Assembly (NCBI RefSeq): GCF_030733745.1
Contig: NZ_JASHIK010000009.1
Location: 62,001 to 126,000, forward strand
Length of the DNA: 64,000 nucleotides
Direction: 5' to 3'
DNA from: Stappia sp. MMSF_3263
GTDB taxonomy: Bacteria > Pseudomonadota > Alphaproteobacteria > Rhizobiales > Stappiaceae
A program made the position numbers and the translations under genes. Shown in pieces: positions 24,768-33,397 of this stretch (the stretch's first letter is position 1; each line of letters opens with the position of its first letter). The notes beneath the pieces were generated by a model. That model saw only the letters and a list, made by a program, of their open reading frames with translations, had not been told where the DNA came from and searched no databases.

Positions 24768-26065
24768 CACGCCCTGTCGATCAGGTGGACATAGGAGCCC
24801 ATGACGCGCCCGACGCGCAGGCCCAGATCGCCGATGAGCGTGCCGGTCGCATCGCGGGCCTCGAACAGGCGGTTCGTCTCACCCTCCCGCACCAGCGTCG
24901 AATAATGGAACTCGTGGCCGGTGAGCGCCCCCTGCCAGGGCGCGCCGGCATGGGCGAGGAGCCGCCGGTAACCCAGATGCCGCTTGCGGGCGGCAAAGCT
25001 CGTTGCCAGCGGCAGCAGGCCGAGCATTGCATGACCGCTGCCTTGCGCGTCGACCAGCTCGTCGCCAAGCACCATGTAGCCGCCGCATTCGCCATAGACC
25101 AGCGCCCCGCACGCCGCCGCCGCGTGCATGCCGGCCCGGAACGTGGAGGCGGCCGCGATCCGGCCTGCATGCAGCTCCGGATAGCCGCCGGGCAGATAGA
25201 CGGCATCGGCGCCGTTGCCGGGTCCCTCGTCGGCAAGCGGCGAGAAGAACGTGATCTCGGCGCCCTGCGCCCGCCAGCCCTCGATCAGGTGCGGATAGGA
25301 AAAGGCAAAGGCGACATCGCGGGCGATGGCAATGCGCTGGCCGGGCGGGGCAAGCGTTGATGGCTCGCCGCCACCGTCACGAACCGGCCGGGCCAGCCGG
25401 ATCAGCGCGTCGAGATCGCAGGCAGCCTCGATGCGTTCCGCCGCGCGGTCGAGAAACGCCTCGAGATCGCCGTGCTCGCCCGCCTGATGCAGGCCGAGAT
25501 GGCGCTCGGGCAGGTCCAGCGCCGCGTCGCGGGCGATGGCGCCGAGGACCGGCATGCCGATCGCATCGAGCGCGGCCCGCAGCATCGCCTCGTGGCGGGG
25601 GCTTCCGGTGCGGTTGAGAATGACGCCGGCGACATCGATGTCGGCGCGGTGGTCGCGAAAGCCGCGCACGAGGGCTGCGACCGATTGCGATTGTTTCGCC
25701 GCGTCGACCACGAGCAGCACCGGCAGCGACAGGCGCGCGGCAAGGTCGGCGGTCGAGCCGCTGCCGTCGGCGGCCCCGTCGAAAAGTCCCATCACACCCT
25801 CGATGACGACAATGTCGGCGTCCATCGCCTGCCGCGCGGCCAGCGCGTCGGTCAACGCGCCGCGCATGGCGAAGGGGTCGAGATTGACGCAAGGCCGGCC
25901 GCTGGCGGCGGCATGGAAGGCGGGGTCGATATAGTCCGGCCCGGTCTTGGCGCTGGCGACGCGCAGGCCCCGGCGCGCCAGCGCGCGCAACAGTGCCAGC
26001 GTCAGCACGGTCTTTCCGGCGCCCGAGGACGGGGCGGCGATGACAAGGCCGCAGCCGGTGCTCAT
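24767..26065 (-). CDS. cobB: Cobyrinate a,c-diamide synthase (CobB/CbiA)
   Basis: A 432-residue ATP- and glutamine-dependent amidase. The N-terminal domain is a P-loop dethiobiotin-synthetase-like fold (APSSGAGKTVLTLALLRAL, about residues 10-28; KTGPDYIDPAFH). The C-terminal class I glutaminase-like domain contains AVYLPGGYPELHAG and AACGALVYGECGGYMVLG, with the catalytic Cys in YGECGGY. It amidates the a and c carboxylates. The ATG at 26065 is chosen because it overlaps the cobA stop (ATGA) and starts at the P-loop domain; the open frame extends further upstream without support. Confidence 0.92.
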   Translation of the reverse strand: MSTGCGLVIAAPSSGAGKTVLTLALLRALARRGLRVASAKTGPDYIDPAFHAAASGRPCVNLDPFAMRGALTDALAARQAMDADIVVIEGVMGLFDGAADGSGSTADLAARLSLPVLLVVDAAKQSQSVAALVRGFRDHRADIDVAGVILNRTGSPRHEAMLRAALDAIGMPVLGAIARDAALDLPERHLGLHQAGEHGDLEAFLDRAAERIEAACDLDALIRLARPVRDGGGEPSTLAPPGQRIAIARDVAFAFSYPHLIEGWRAQGAEITFFSPLADEGPGNGADAVYLPGGYPELHAGRIAAASTFRAGMHAAAACGALVYGECGGYMVLGDELVDAQGSGHAMLGLLPLATSFAARKRHLGYRRLLAHAGAPWQGALTGHEFHYSTLVREGETNRLFEARDATGTLIGDLGLRVGRVMGSYVHLIDRA

Positions 26066-26979
26066 CCGGTCACGGATGTCCGCTGGCCCAGGCCCAGCGG
26101 GTCGGCAACCAGCTCGCGACCCGCCAGTGCGCCGAGCCAGTCGAGACCGGCGCGCAGGCGCACCACCTCGCCGACGCACACGATCGCCGGCGGCTCCAGT
26201 CCGGCCTCCGCCGCGTCCCGCGCGGCCGTTCCGAGTGTCGTCTCGAGCACCTTCTGGGTGGGCAGCGAGGCATTGCAGACGATGGCGACCGGTTCGTCGG
26301 CCTTGCGGCCGCCGGCGAGCAGCTTGGAGGAAATCAGCTCGATGTGCTTCATCGCCATGTACATGACGATCACCGGCGATCCGCGCGCAACCGCCTCCCA
26401 GTCGATGGCCGAGGGGGTCAGGCCGGTCTGGTCGTGGCCGGTCAGGAAGGTGACGGCCTGGTTGGTGTCGCGGTGGGTCGCCGGGATGCCGGCATAGGCG
26501 AGCCCGCCGATGCCGGCGGTGATGCCGGGAATGATCCGGAAGGGCACCCTTTGCGAAACCAGCGTCAGCGCTTCCTCGCCGCCGCGTCCGAAGACGAAGG
26601 GATCGCCGCCCTTCAGCCGCAGCACCCGCTTGCCCGCCCGGGCATGCTCGATGAGCTTCAGCGAGATGTCGCGCTGCTTCGGGCTCGGCTTGCCGCCGCG
26701 CTTGCCGGCATAGTCGATGGTGGCATCGGGCCGGGCCAGCGCCAGGATCGAGGTGTCGACCAGCGCGTCATAGACGATGACGTCCGCCTGGCGCAGGCCG
26801 TTGATCACGTGCAGCGTCAAAAGGCCCGGATCGCCGGGGCCCGCCCCCGCCAGCCACACCCAGCCGGGTTCGAAGGCAGGCAGGGCGAAATCGCCAGGCA
26901 GCAGCCCGGCGAGCGGTGCGCCATGCGGTGCCGCAGCCTCGGTTCCGGCGTGCTTTTCGGTATCGGTCGTGTCTCTCAT
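26062..26979 (-). CDS. cobA: Uroporphyrinogen-III C-methyltransferase (CobA/SUMT)
   Basis: A 305-residue enzyme that methylates uroporphyrinogen III at C2 and C7 to precorrin-2, the entry to corrin and siroheme. Signatures are VWLAGAGPGDPGLLTLHVINGL (about 41-62), VLRLKGGDPFVFGRGGEEA (SAM loop) and FRIIPGITAGIGGLAYAGIP. There is no fused dehydrogenase/ferrochelatase domain (not a CysG). A ~35-residue N-terminal extension precedes the conserved core. It heads a two-gene minus-strand unit with cobB and is divergent from cbiD. Confidence 0.92.
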   Translation of the reverse strand: MRDTTDTEKHAGTEAAAPHGAPLAGLLPGDFALPAFEPGWVWLAGAGPGDPGLLTLHVINGLRQADVIVYDALVDTSILALARPDATIDYAGKRGGKPSPKQRDISLKLIEHARAGKRVLRLKGGDPFVFGRGGEEALTLVSQRVPFRIIPGITAGIGGLAYAGIPATHRDTNQAVTFLTGHDQTGLTPSAIDWEAVARGSPVIVMYMAMKHIELISSKLLAGGRKADEPVAIVCNASLPTQKVLETTLGTAARDAAEAGLEPPAIVCVGEVVRLRAGLDWLGALAGRELVADPLGLGQRTSVTG

Positions 26980-27082
26980 GCTGGCCTTTTTGTACGCCGC
27001 CGTGGCGGTCCAGCCAAGGTTGCATTGCGTCCGTCGCTATTGGAATTGCGACCTGGCGGCGCGCGCACCTATAGTCGCGCCC
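26980..27082. promoter_or_regulatory. Divergent promoter region cobA / cbiD
   Basis: A 103-base gap must serve both cobA (minus) and cbiD (plus). ACCTATAGTCG just before cbiD contains a TATAGT (27070-27075) usable as a -10 element. No cobalamin-riboswitch motif fits in the space. Confidence 0.35.
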
Positions 27083-28207
27083 ATGAATGCGGGAAAAACC
27101 GAACGAAAGCAGCCATCCGAGCTGCGCCGGGGCTGGACCACCGGAACCTGTGCCAGCGCCGCCGCGAAGGCCGCCTACGAGGCGTTGCTGACCGGTGCCT
27201 TTCCCGATCCCGTCGAGGTGAGCCTGCCCAAGGGCGAGCGCCCCGCCTTCGCGCTGGCGCGCGAGGAACTGGGCGAGAGGTTCGCGCGCGCCGGCATCGT
27301 CAAGGACGCGGGCGATGATCCCGATGTCACCCACGGGGCGCTGGTGATCGCGACGATACGCGAGGGCGCAGCGGGCTCCGGCGTCAGCTTCCGGGCCGGC
27401 GAGGGGGTCGGCACGGTGACGCTGGCCGGCCTGCCGGTGCCGCCCGGGGAACCGGCCATCAATCCGGTGCCGCGCGAGATGATCCGCAAGGCGATCGCCG
27501 AGGTGGCGGAGCGCTTCGGAGCGAGCGGCGATGTGGAGGTGGAGATCTCCATCCCCGGCGGCGAGGAGATTGCCCGTCGCACCATGAACCCGCGCCTGGG
27601 TATTCTCGGCGGCCTGTCGATCCTGGGCACCACCGGCATTGTCCGGCCCTTTTCCTGCGCCGCCTGGATCGCCTCGATCCATCGCGGCGTCGACGTGGCG
27701 CGCGCCGCCGGGCTTGTCCATGTGGTCGGCGCCACCGGATCGACGTCGGAGGCAGCCGCCCTTGCCCGCCATCCGCATCTGAGCGAGATGGCCTGTCTCG
27801 ACATGGGCGACTTCGCCGGCGGGCTGCTCAAGTATCTGCGCGCCCATCCCCTGCCGAGGCTGACCATGGCCGGGGGCTTCGCCAAATTCGTCAAGCTGGC
27901 CCAGGGCGCGCTCGACCTGCATTCCGCCCGCAGCCAGGTGGACTTCGAGGACCTTGCCGGGATCATGGCCGACGCCGGGGCCTCGCCGGCGCTGGTCGAT
28001 GCCGCGCGCCATGCCAACACCGCCAAGGAGGTGCTCGACCGGGCCTCCACTGAGGGCATCGACGTTGCCGCCTGCGTGGCGCGCGCCGCAAAGACGCAGA
28101 TCCGCGCCGTGCTGCGCGCCGCGGCGATCGATGTCGAGGTGCTGCTGGTCGACCGGGCCGGCTCGGTCGTCGCGCATGAGCCGTTCGATGCGGACACGCA
28201 CGCATGA
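27083..28207 (+). CDS. cbiD: Cobalt-precorrin-5B C1-methyltransferase (CbiD)
   Basis: A 374-residue CbiD, the C1-methyltransferase of the cobalt-early route. Hallmarks are LRRGWTTGTCASAAAKAAYEAL at the N-terminus, GEPAINPVPREMI and the long conserved GGEEIARRTMNPRLGILGGLSILGTTGIV region (about 155-184), and FAKFVKLAQGALDLHS near the end. In pathways using the cobalt-late route this step is done by CobF, which is absent here. The ATG at 27083 is the first Met before the conserved core. The end overlaps cobK by four bases (ATGA). Confidence 0.94.
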   Translation: MNAGKTERKQPSELRRGWTTGTCASAAAKAAYEALLTGAFPDPVEVSLPKGERPAFALAREELGERFARAGIVKDAGDDPDVTHGALVIATIREGAAGSGVSFRAGEGVGTVTLAGLPVPPGEPAINPVPREMIRKAIAEVAERFGASGDVEVEISIPGGEEIARRTMNPRLGILGGLSILGTTGIVRPFSCAAWIASIHRGVDVARAAGLVHVVGATGSTSEAAALARHPHLSEMACLDMGDFAGGLLKYLRAHPLPRLTMAGGFAKFVKLAQGALDLHSARSQVDFEDLAGIMADAGASPALVDAARHANTAKEVLDRASTEGIDVAACVARAAKTQIRAVLRAAAIDVEVLLVDRAGSVVAHEPFDADTHA

Positions 28208-28983
28208 GCGGGCCGCTTGTCCTGCTGGTGCTGGGCGGCACGGGGGATGCCCGCGCGCTGGCCGGCCGGCTCGCCGGCGATCCGCGTTTTCAGGCAAGCG
28301 TGTCGCTGGCAGGCGCTGTCGACCGGCCCGAGGCCTATGCGCTGCCCGTCAGGACCGGTGGCTTCGGCGGGGCGCAAGGACTGGCTGATTTCCTGAAAGA
28401 GACCGGCGTCGCGGGCCTTGTCGATGCAACCCATCCCTTCGCCGCCCGCATCTCGGCAAATGCGGTGGCCGCCGCCGTGGAGGCCGGTGTTCCGCTGCTG
28501 CGGCTGGAGCGGCCGCCCTGGCACCCTTCATCGGATGATGACTGGCGCGAGGTCGACGATCTCGACGCGGCGGCGGCGGTTCTGCCGCAAGGTGCCCGTC
28601 CCTTTCTGGCGGTCGGGCGCAAGGAGATTTCCCGTTTTGCCGGGCGCGGCGATCTCGACTGCCTGATGCGGATGATCGACCCGCCCGGGCAGGGCGTGCC
28701 GCTGCCCCGGGGCAGGCTGGTGCTGGCGCGGCCCTCGGACGATGTCGACACGGAGGCTGCCCTGCTGGAAAGCCACGGCGCCACCCATGTCGTTGCCAAG
28801 AACAGCGGCGGGCGCTGGGGCGCGGCGAAGCTTGCCGCCGCCCGCCGGCTCGGCCTGCCGGTGATCATGGTGCGCCGGCCCGAAACCGGAATGGCGGGCG
28901 CAGGCGCGGGCGAGAGGGTCGGGGACGTCGCGGCGGCGATGGCCTGGCTGGAGCAACTGGCCGACAAGGCGGCGTCAGCTTGA
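28204..28983 (+). CDS. cobK: (Cobalt-)precorrin-6A reductase (CobK/CbiJ)
   Basis: A 259-residue NAD(P)H-dependent reductase of the C18-C19 double bond. The N-terminal Rossmann-type start LLVLGGTGDARALAGRLAG, the internal GLVDATHPFAARISANAVAA and the late THVVAKNSGGRWGAAKLAAARRLGLPVIMVRRP are diagnostic of CobK/CbiJ. It completes the corrin set in this region. It overlaps cbiD at its start and, at its 3' end, converges on and overlaps the glycosyltransferase gene by nine bases. Confidence 0.93.
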   Translation: MSGPLVLLVLGGTGDARALAGRLAGDPRFQASVSLAGAVDRPEAYALPVRTGGFGGAQGLADFLKETGVAGLVDATHPFAARISANAVAAAVEAGVPLLRLERPPWHPSSDDDWREVDDLDAAAAVLPQGARPFLAVGRKEISRFAGRGDLDCLMRMIDPPGQGVPLPRGRLVLARPSDDVDTEAALLESHGATHVVAKNSGGRWGAAKLAAARRLGLPVIMVRRPETGMAGAGAGERVGDVAAAMAWLEQLADKAASA

Positions 28984-29778
28984 GGGCTGCCTGCTGCCCG
29001 TGAGCCTGAGCCACAGGATTTTCCACAAGTAGCGGACGACGCCGGTCGTGTAGCGCTTTCCGAGGCGGCGCGGCTCCTGCAGGAAGCGGAAGATCCATTC
29101 CAGGCCGAAGCGTCGCATCGGCCCCGGCGCGCGGACCACCTCGCCGGCGGTGAAGTCGAACAGCGCGCCGACCCCGAGCGCCAGCGGTACCTCGAGATGC
29201 GGGAACAGCCGGTCGATCAGGTATTCCTGCTTGGGATTGCCCATCGCGACGAGCAGGATGTCCGGGCTCGCCGCATTGATCGCGGCGGCAATCCCGGCTT
29301 CGTCGTCAGGGCTGAAATAGCCGTCACGCCAGCCGCAGATCTCGACGGCGGGATAGCGGTCCGTGAAAGTCGTGGCCGCCTTTTCCACCACATGAGGATG
29401 GGCGCCAAGAAGGTAGAGGCGGGTGCCGGCCGGCGCGGCGGCCAGCAGCGCGGGGATGAAATCGGTGCCGTTGAGATTGTCGGGAAAGCCCGTGCCGGAC
29501 AGCACGCGGGCGCCGATTTCCGCGCCGATCCCGTCGTTGAGCACCAGAAAGCGCGACAGCGTCCGGGCATAGGCGGCATCGTCCATGGCCAGCAGCAGCC
29601 CGTGCGCATTGGCGAAGGCGACGGCGCGCCTTTGCCGCCGCGCGACATGGTCGAGAAGCAGCGCCACGGCCGCCTCCCGCGACAGGCGGGCAAGCTCGAC
29701 CGGTCCGATTCTCACCGGGCCGCAGGTCGCTTCTGCGCGGGAATCCCCGACTTGGGGCGCTGGCGCTTGCTCGCTCAT
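28975..29778 (-). CDS. WecG/TagA/CpsF family (GT26) glycosyltransferase
   Basis: A 267-residue GT26 enzyme. Typical segments are VAFANAHGLLLAMDDAAYARTL (near 50-70), GTGFPDNLNGTDFIPALL, LYLLGAHPHVVEKAATTF and LLVAMGNPKQEYLIDRL (near 170-187, the conserved G-x-P-x-Q-E). The C-terminal arginine-rich amphipathic tail would hold it at the inner membrane. It would add a second sugar (often a ManNAc- or GlcNAc-derived residue) to the undecaprenyl-linked first sugar. HfsJ of holdfast synthesis belongs to this family. The ATG at 29778 is preferred over 29829. Confidence 0.87.
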   Translation of the reverse strand: MSEQAPAPQVGDSRAEATCGPVRIGPVELARLSREAAVALLLDHVARRQRRAVAFANAHGLLLAMDDAAYARTLSRFLVLNDGIGAEIGARVLSGTGFPDNLNGTDFIPALLAAAPAGTRLYLLGAHPHVVEKAATTFTDRYPAVEICGWRDGYFSPDDEAGIAAAINAASPDILLVAMGNPKQEYLIDRLFPHLEVPLALGVGALFDFTAGEVVRAPGPMRRFGLEWIFRFLQEPRRLGKRYTTGVVRYLWKILWLRLTGSRQPSS

Positions 29779-29928
29779 GGTTGCTGCTTCCGATCCGGTT
29801 GGGCAAGGGAATGGACGGTTTCTACTCAATGGGCTGCGAATGTAGGGCGAGCGCCTCTCGAAATGGTGAACAGGTGCCTAACCGACGATGCGATATCGGG
29901 AAAGGCAAGGGGCGGTTTTGGGGAAATG

Positions 29929-29936
29929 TTAACCAT
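29929..29936 (+). promoter_or_regulatory. CtrA-like 8-mer upstream of the chain-length gene
   Basis: TTAACCAT at 29929-29936 equals the half-type consensus used by the alphaproteobacterial cell-cycle regulator CtrA. It lies 119 bases before the chosen start of the polysaccharide chain-length gene, in the 276-base divergent gap 29779-30054. One 8-mer can occur by chance, so this is tentative. Confidence 0.3.
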
Positions 29937-30054
29937 GAACGGTGACACTCCAAAGCGCCGGAGCATGTGGCGGAGGGATGCCGCCACGATGCCGGACACG
30001 GTGCGATCGGGCTGCAACGACCCCGGCGCCGGACAGGAAGAGCGGTTCTCGAGC

Positions 30055-32115
30055 ATGATAGACATCTACCAGATCCCCGGGATTCTCAAGAAGCGCATCG
30101 TCTGGCTGATCGTGCTGCCTCTCGTGTTCGTGACCCTGGCGATGGCGTTTCTTGCGATGCGCACGCCGGTCTACCGGGCGATGGCCGAGATGCTGATCGA
30201 GCCGCAGGGCCTGCAGATCGTAGGCAACGACATCGTCGCGCGCGAGGGCGGTGACGCGTTGCAGCGCCTGTCCATCGACAGCCAGGCCTATGTGATCCTG
30301 TCGAACGCGGTTCTCAACGAGGTCATCGAGAAACTGGACCTGGAAAAGGATCCGGCCATCACCAAGCCGATCGGTCCGGGCCGGATCGCCCGCCTGCTGG
30401 GCCGAAGCGCGCCCGAGCCGACCGCCGAGGACATCCGCGCCGCCGCCGTTGCCGGCCTGCGCGAGAGCCTGCAGGCGATTCGCATCGAGAAGGCCTTCGT
30501 TTTCAACATCTACGCCAGCCATCCGGATCGGTTCAAGGCGGCCGCCATCGCCAACGAGGCGGCGCGCACCTATCTCGACGAGGCGCGCCGCTCGCGCGCC
30601 GACACGACCCTGCGCGCCAGCGTCTCGCTGCAATCGCAGGCCGAGGACCTGCGCGCGCGGCTGGAGATCGCAGAGGCGGCGGTCGAGTCCTTTCGCGCGG
30701 AAAACGGCCTGATCAGCACCGGCCAGCGCGGGCTGGTCGTCGACCAGCAGCTCCAGGACGTCAACACCCAGCTGACCCAGGCCCGCCTGGACCTGGAAAA
30801 GGCGAAGGCGAATGCGGATCTTCTCGCCAACCTGACGGTCACCGACATCGAGGCCGGCGGCCTGCCGACCAACCTGCAGACCACCACGCTCGGCACGCTG
30901 AGGGTGCAGTATGCCCGCACAGCCGAGCGCGAGGCGCAGGCCGCGACGACGCTCGGCGCCAACCACCCGCAGCTGCGCGAGTTGCGCTCCCAGCTCGACA
31001 ACACGCGCCGTCAGATCGCCGATGAACTGGCGCGCGTGCGCCGTTCGGTGACCAGCGAGGCCCAGCGCGCCGAGGCCAATGTCGTCGCGCTGGAAGAGGA
31101 ATCGCGTCGCCTTGCCTCCTCCAATGTCAGCCAGGGCAAGTCGCAGATCCGCCTGCGCCAGCTGGAGAGCGAGGCGGAGTCGCTGAACGCCGTCTACAAG
31201 TCCTTCCTGAGCCGTGCCAAGGAGTTGCAGGAGCAGCAGGAGATCGACACGTCCAACTCGCGCATCATCTCGCGCGCGGTGGCGCCATTGTCGCCGACCG
31301 GCCCCTCGAGCATCATCGTGCTGCTTGCCGCCGGGTTCTTCGGCTTTGCCCTGGCCGCCGCCGGCAGCGTCGGCTGGGAGATGGTCAACGGCAAGCTGGG
31401 ATCGGAACGCGAGCTCGTCGAGCGGACCGGGGTGCCGCTGCTCGCCAGCCTGAGCGCGCCCGGGCGCCCCTTGTCTGCCCGGCGCCTGGCGCGGCTGCTG
31501 CCGGGCGCGGGAGACCCGGCCGAGGCGGCCGAGCGCCAACTCGCCGTCGCCCGCATCGCCTACGCCCTGCGTCACGCGTTCGAGAACGAACGCCCGGCTC
31601 ATGTTCTCGTCCTCTCCTCGGGCGATGCCGCGGGGGTCTCCCCGCTGACCAGGGCGATTGCCGCCGGTCTCTACGACATGGGCGAGGATGTCCTGCTGGC
31701 GCATATGGACGAGGGCGGGTCCGCCGCCCCCACCCGCCAGGCGCCTGCGGAACCGGAGCAGCTCGCCTCGCCGGCGCGCAGCCGCCTGTCGAGCCTGCGC
31801 CGCGAGGCGCAGCCCCCTGCCGAGCCGGCCGCAGCGCGGCGCGCCGCGCCCGCGAGCCCTTTCGCCGTCGAGCGCCTGGACGGGCGCGGCGGCGCGGTGC
31901 CCGGTCTGCGCGAGGCGGAGGACGACGAGTTCCTCGTCATCGATGGCGGCTCGGCGCTGTCCAATCCCTATCTGCCGATGCTGCTCGGCTATTGCGACGC
32001 GATCGTGCTGGTGTCCGGTGTCGGCGAGACTTCGCGCCGCGATCTCGACCGGACCCTGGCGCTGCTCCAGCCTTGGCAGGACCGGATGATCGGCAATGTG
32101 GCACTCGCGGCCTGA
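30055..32115 (+). CDS. Polysaccharide chain-length/co-polymerase protein (Wzz/GumC-like) with decayed kinase domain
   Basis: A 686-residue inner-membrane protein. The first membrane helix (residues ~15-37) is followed by a large periplasmic part with long coiled coils (~200-385: many Glu/Arg/Gln heptads) ending in the PxxPxxP-like PLSPTGPSS and a second helix (~420-440). The remaining cytoplasmic ~240 residues look like a BY-kinase, but the Walker A position reads SSGDAAGVSPLTR, lacking G-K-S/T, and no C-terminal Tyr cluster is present. It would control chain length and couple polymer to export. The start is uncertain: ATGs at 29935, 29965 and 29989 are in frame. I chose 30055 because it begins just before the first helix. 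Confidence 0.85.
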   Translation: MIDIYQIPGILKKRIVWLIVLPLVFVTLAMAFLAMRTPVYRAMAEMLIEPQGLQIVGNDIVAREGGDALQRLSIDSQAYVILSNAVLNEVIEKLDLEKDPAITKPIGPGRIARLLGRSAPEPTAEDIRAAAVAGLRESLQAIRIEKAFVFNIYASHPDRFKAAAIANEAARTYLDEARRSRADTTLRASVSLQSQAEDLRARLEIAEAAVESFRAENGLISTGQRGLVVDQQLQDVNTQLTQARLDLEKAKANADLLANLTVTDIEAGGLPTNLQTTTLGTLRVQYARTAEREAQAATTLGANHPQLRELRSQLDNTRRQIADELARVRRSVTSEAQRAEANVVALEEESRRLASSNVSQGKSQIRLRQLESEAESLNAVYKSFLSRAKELQEQQEIDTSNSRIISRAVAPLSPTGPSSIIVLLAAGFFGFALAAAGSVGWEMVNGKLGSERELVERTGVPLLASLSAPGRPLSARRLARLLPGAGDPAEAAERQLAVARIAYALRHAFENERPAHVLVLSSGDAAGVSPLTRAIAAGLYDMGEDVLLAHMDEGGSAAPTRQAPAEPEQLASPARSRLSSLRREAQPPAEPAAARRAAPASPFAVERLDGRGGAVPGLREAEDDEFLVIDGGSALSNPYLPMLLGYCDAIVLVSGVGETSRRDLDRTLALLQPWQDRMIGNVALAA

Positions 32116-33397
32116 GGCGCTGGCAGCGCCCCGCACGGCCGGCCTGCCGGTCCGTCGCCGCCCTTTCGAGGCGCGGCCGGAGCCCTATGACCTGTGGTTG
32201 AAGGCGGTCGTTGCCGTCGTGCTCGGCGGGCTTGTCTTCAATTTCTTCCTGGCCTTCGTCAACACCCGCCTGTTCGGCATCTCCGCCAGCCACGTGATGC
32301 TGCTGGAGGTGATCCTGCTCGGCATCGGCCTGATGCTCGCGATTGACCGGCGCGTCGATCTCTATGTCGTGCTGATGATCTACCTGGCCTATATGGCCAT
32401 GATCCTGGCGCTGCGCCCGGAACTCGACCTGAAGGCGATCCGCGACGGGCTGATCCCCATCGTGTTCTACTTCCTGGGTCGGGGGGTCCGCGATATCGAG
32501 ACCGCCGACCGGCTTGTGCTTGGCTGCGCCGCGATCGTCATCGGCGTCGGGCTCTTCGAGTATTTCCTGCTCGATCTCTTCATCGCCAACGTCAACATCA
32601 ACGACTACTACGTCGCCCGCGGCACCATCCAGCAGGGCGACAATTTCAACGAGGGCTCGAGCCTGTTCATCAGCGGCATCCGGCCGGAGGGGCGCAACTT
32701 CTTCCCCTTCCTCGGCCAGCACCGGGTTTCCTCGGTGTTCCTGGAGCCGGTGTCGATGGGCAATTTCGGCGCGTTCCTCGGCATGTGGGCGCTGTTTCGC
32801 AAGGACATGGCGCGGCGAAAGCTGCTCTTTGCCGCCGCAGCGACGGTGATCATCCTGGGCGATGCGCGTTTCGGCCTGTTCGTCTGCTTCGGCTTCGGGG
32901 CGGCCTTCGTCGTCCACCGCGTCGTGCCGCGCGTCCTGTGGTGGCTGCTGCCGGCGCTGGTGATTGTCAGCCTCGTGATCTACGGCAGCTGGACGACGCG
33001 GCTGAGCTGGGAGGACGATCTGGGCGGCCGCTGGTTCCATGCCGCGCGCCTGTTCCTGAAGCTCGACCTTGCGGGCATTTTCGGCATCTCGGCCATCGAC
33101 ACGTTCCTCGACGACAACGGCTATGCCTACACGCTGCACCAGTTCGGCCTGATCGGCGTCGCCGGATTGTGGTCGCTGTTCATCTTCGCCAGGACGCGCT
33201 CCGTCGATGCCTGGCGCTTCCGGGCACTGGTCGCGACCTATATCTGCCTGCTGATGGTGGTCTCGAATTCCCTGTACTCGATCAAGACCGCGGCGCTGCT
33301 GTGGCTGTGCGTGGGGGCTGTCGACGTCTGGCCGGGCTTCGCCCGCAAGCCGGCGGTGCAAGAGCCCGCGCGACGCGGTCCCCTCAGCGGCCGGTGA
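32096..33397 (+). CDS. Polysaccharide polymerase/ligase-like multi-pass membrane protein (Wzy-like)
   Basis: A 433-residue protein with about ten hydrophobic segments between residues ~35 and 415 and one large periplasmic loop (about 165-225, rich in Asn, Gly, Phe). This is the layout of Wzy/O-antigen-ligase proteins that polymerise undecaprenyl-linked repeats. It overlaps the preceding chain-length gene by 20 bases and reads with it. The sequence is too divergent to name it confidently, but position between a Wzz-like protein and glycosyltransferases supports a polymerase. Confidence 0.75.
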   Translation: MWHSRPEALAAPRTAGLPVRRRPFEARPEPYDLWLKAVVAVVLGGLVFNFFLAFVNTRLFGISASHVMLLEVILLGIGLMLAIDRRVDLYVVLMIYLAYMAMILALRPELDLKAIRDGLIPIVFYFLGRGVRDIETADRLVLGCAAIVIGVGLFEYFLLDLFIANVNINDYYVARGTIQQGDNFNEGSSLFISGIRPEGRNFFPFLGQHRVSSVFLEPVSMGNFGAFLGMWALFRKDMARRKLLFAAAATVIILGDARFGLFVCFGFGAAFVVHRVVPRVLWWLLPALVIVSLVIYGSWTTRLSWEDDLGGRWFHAARLFLKLDLAGIFGISAIDTFLDDNGYAYTLHQFGLIGVAGLWSLFIFARTRSVDAWRFRALVATYICLLMVVSNSLYSIKTAALLWLCVGAVDVWPGFARKPAVQEPARRGPLSGR

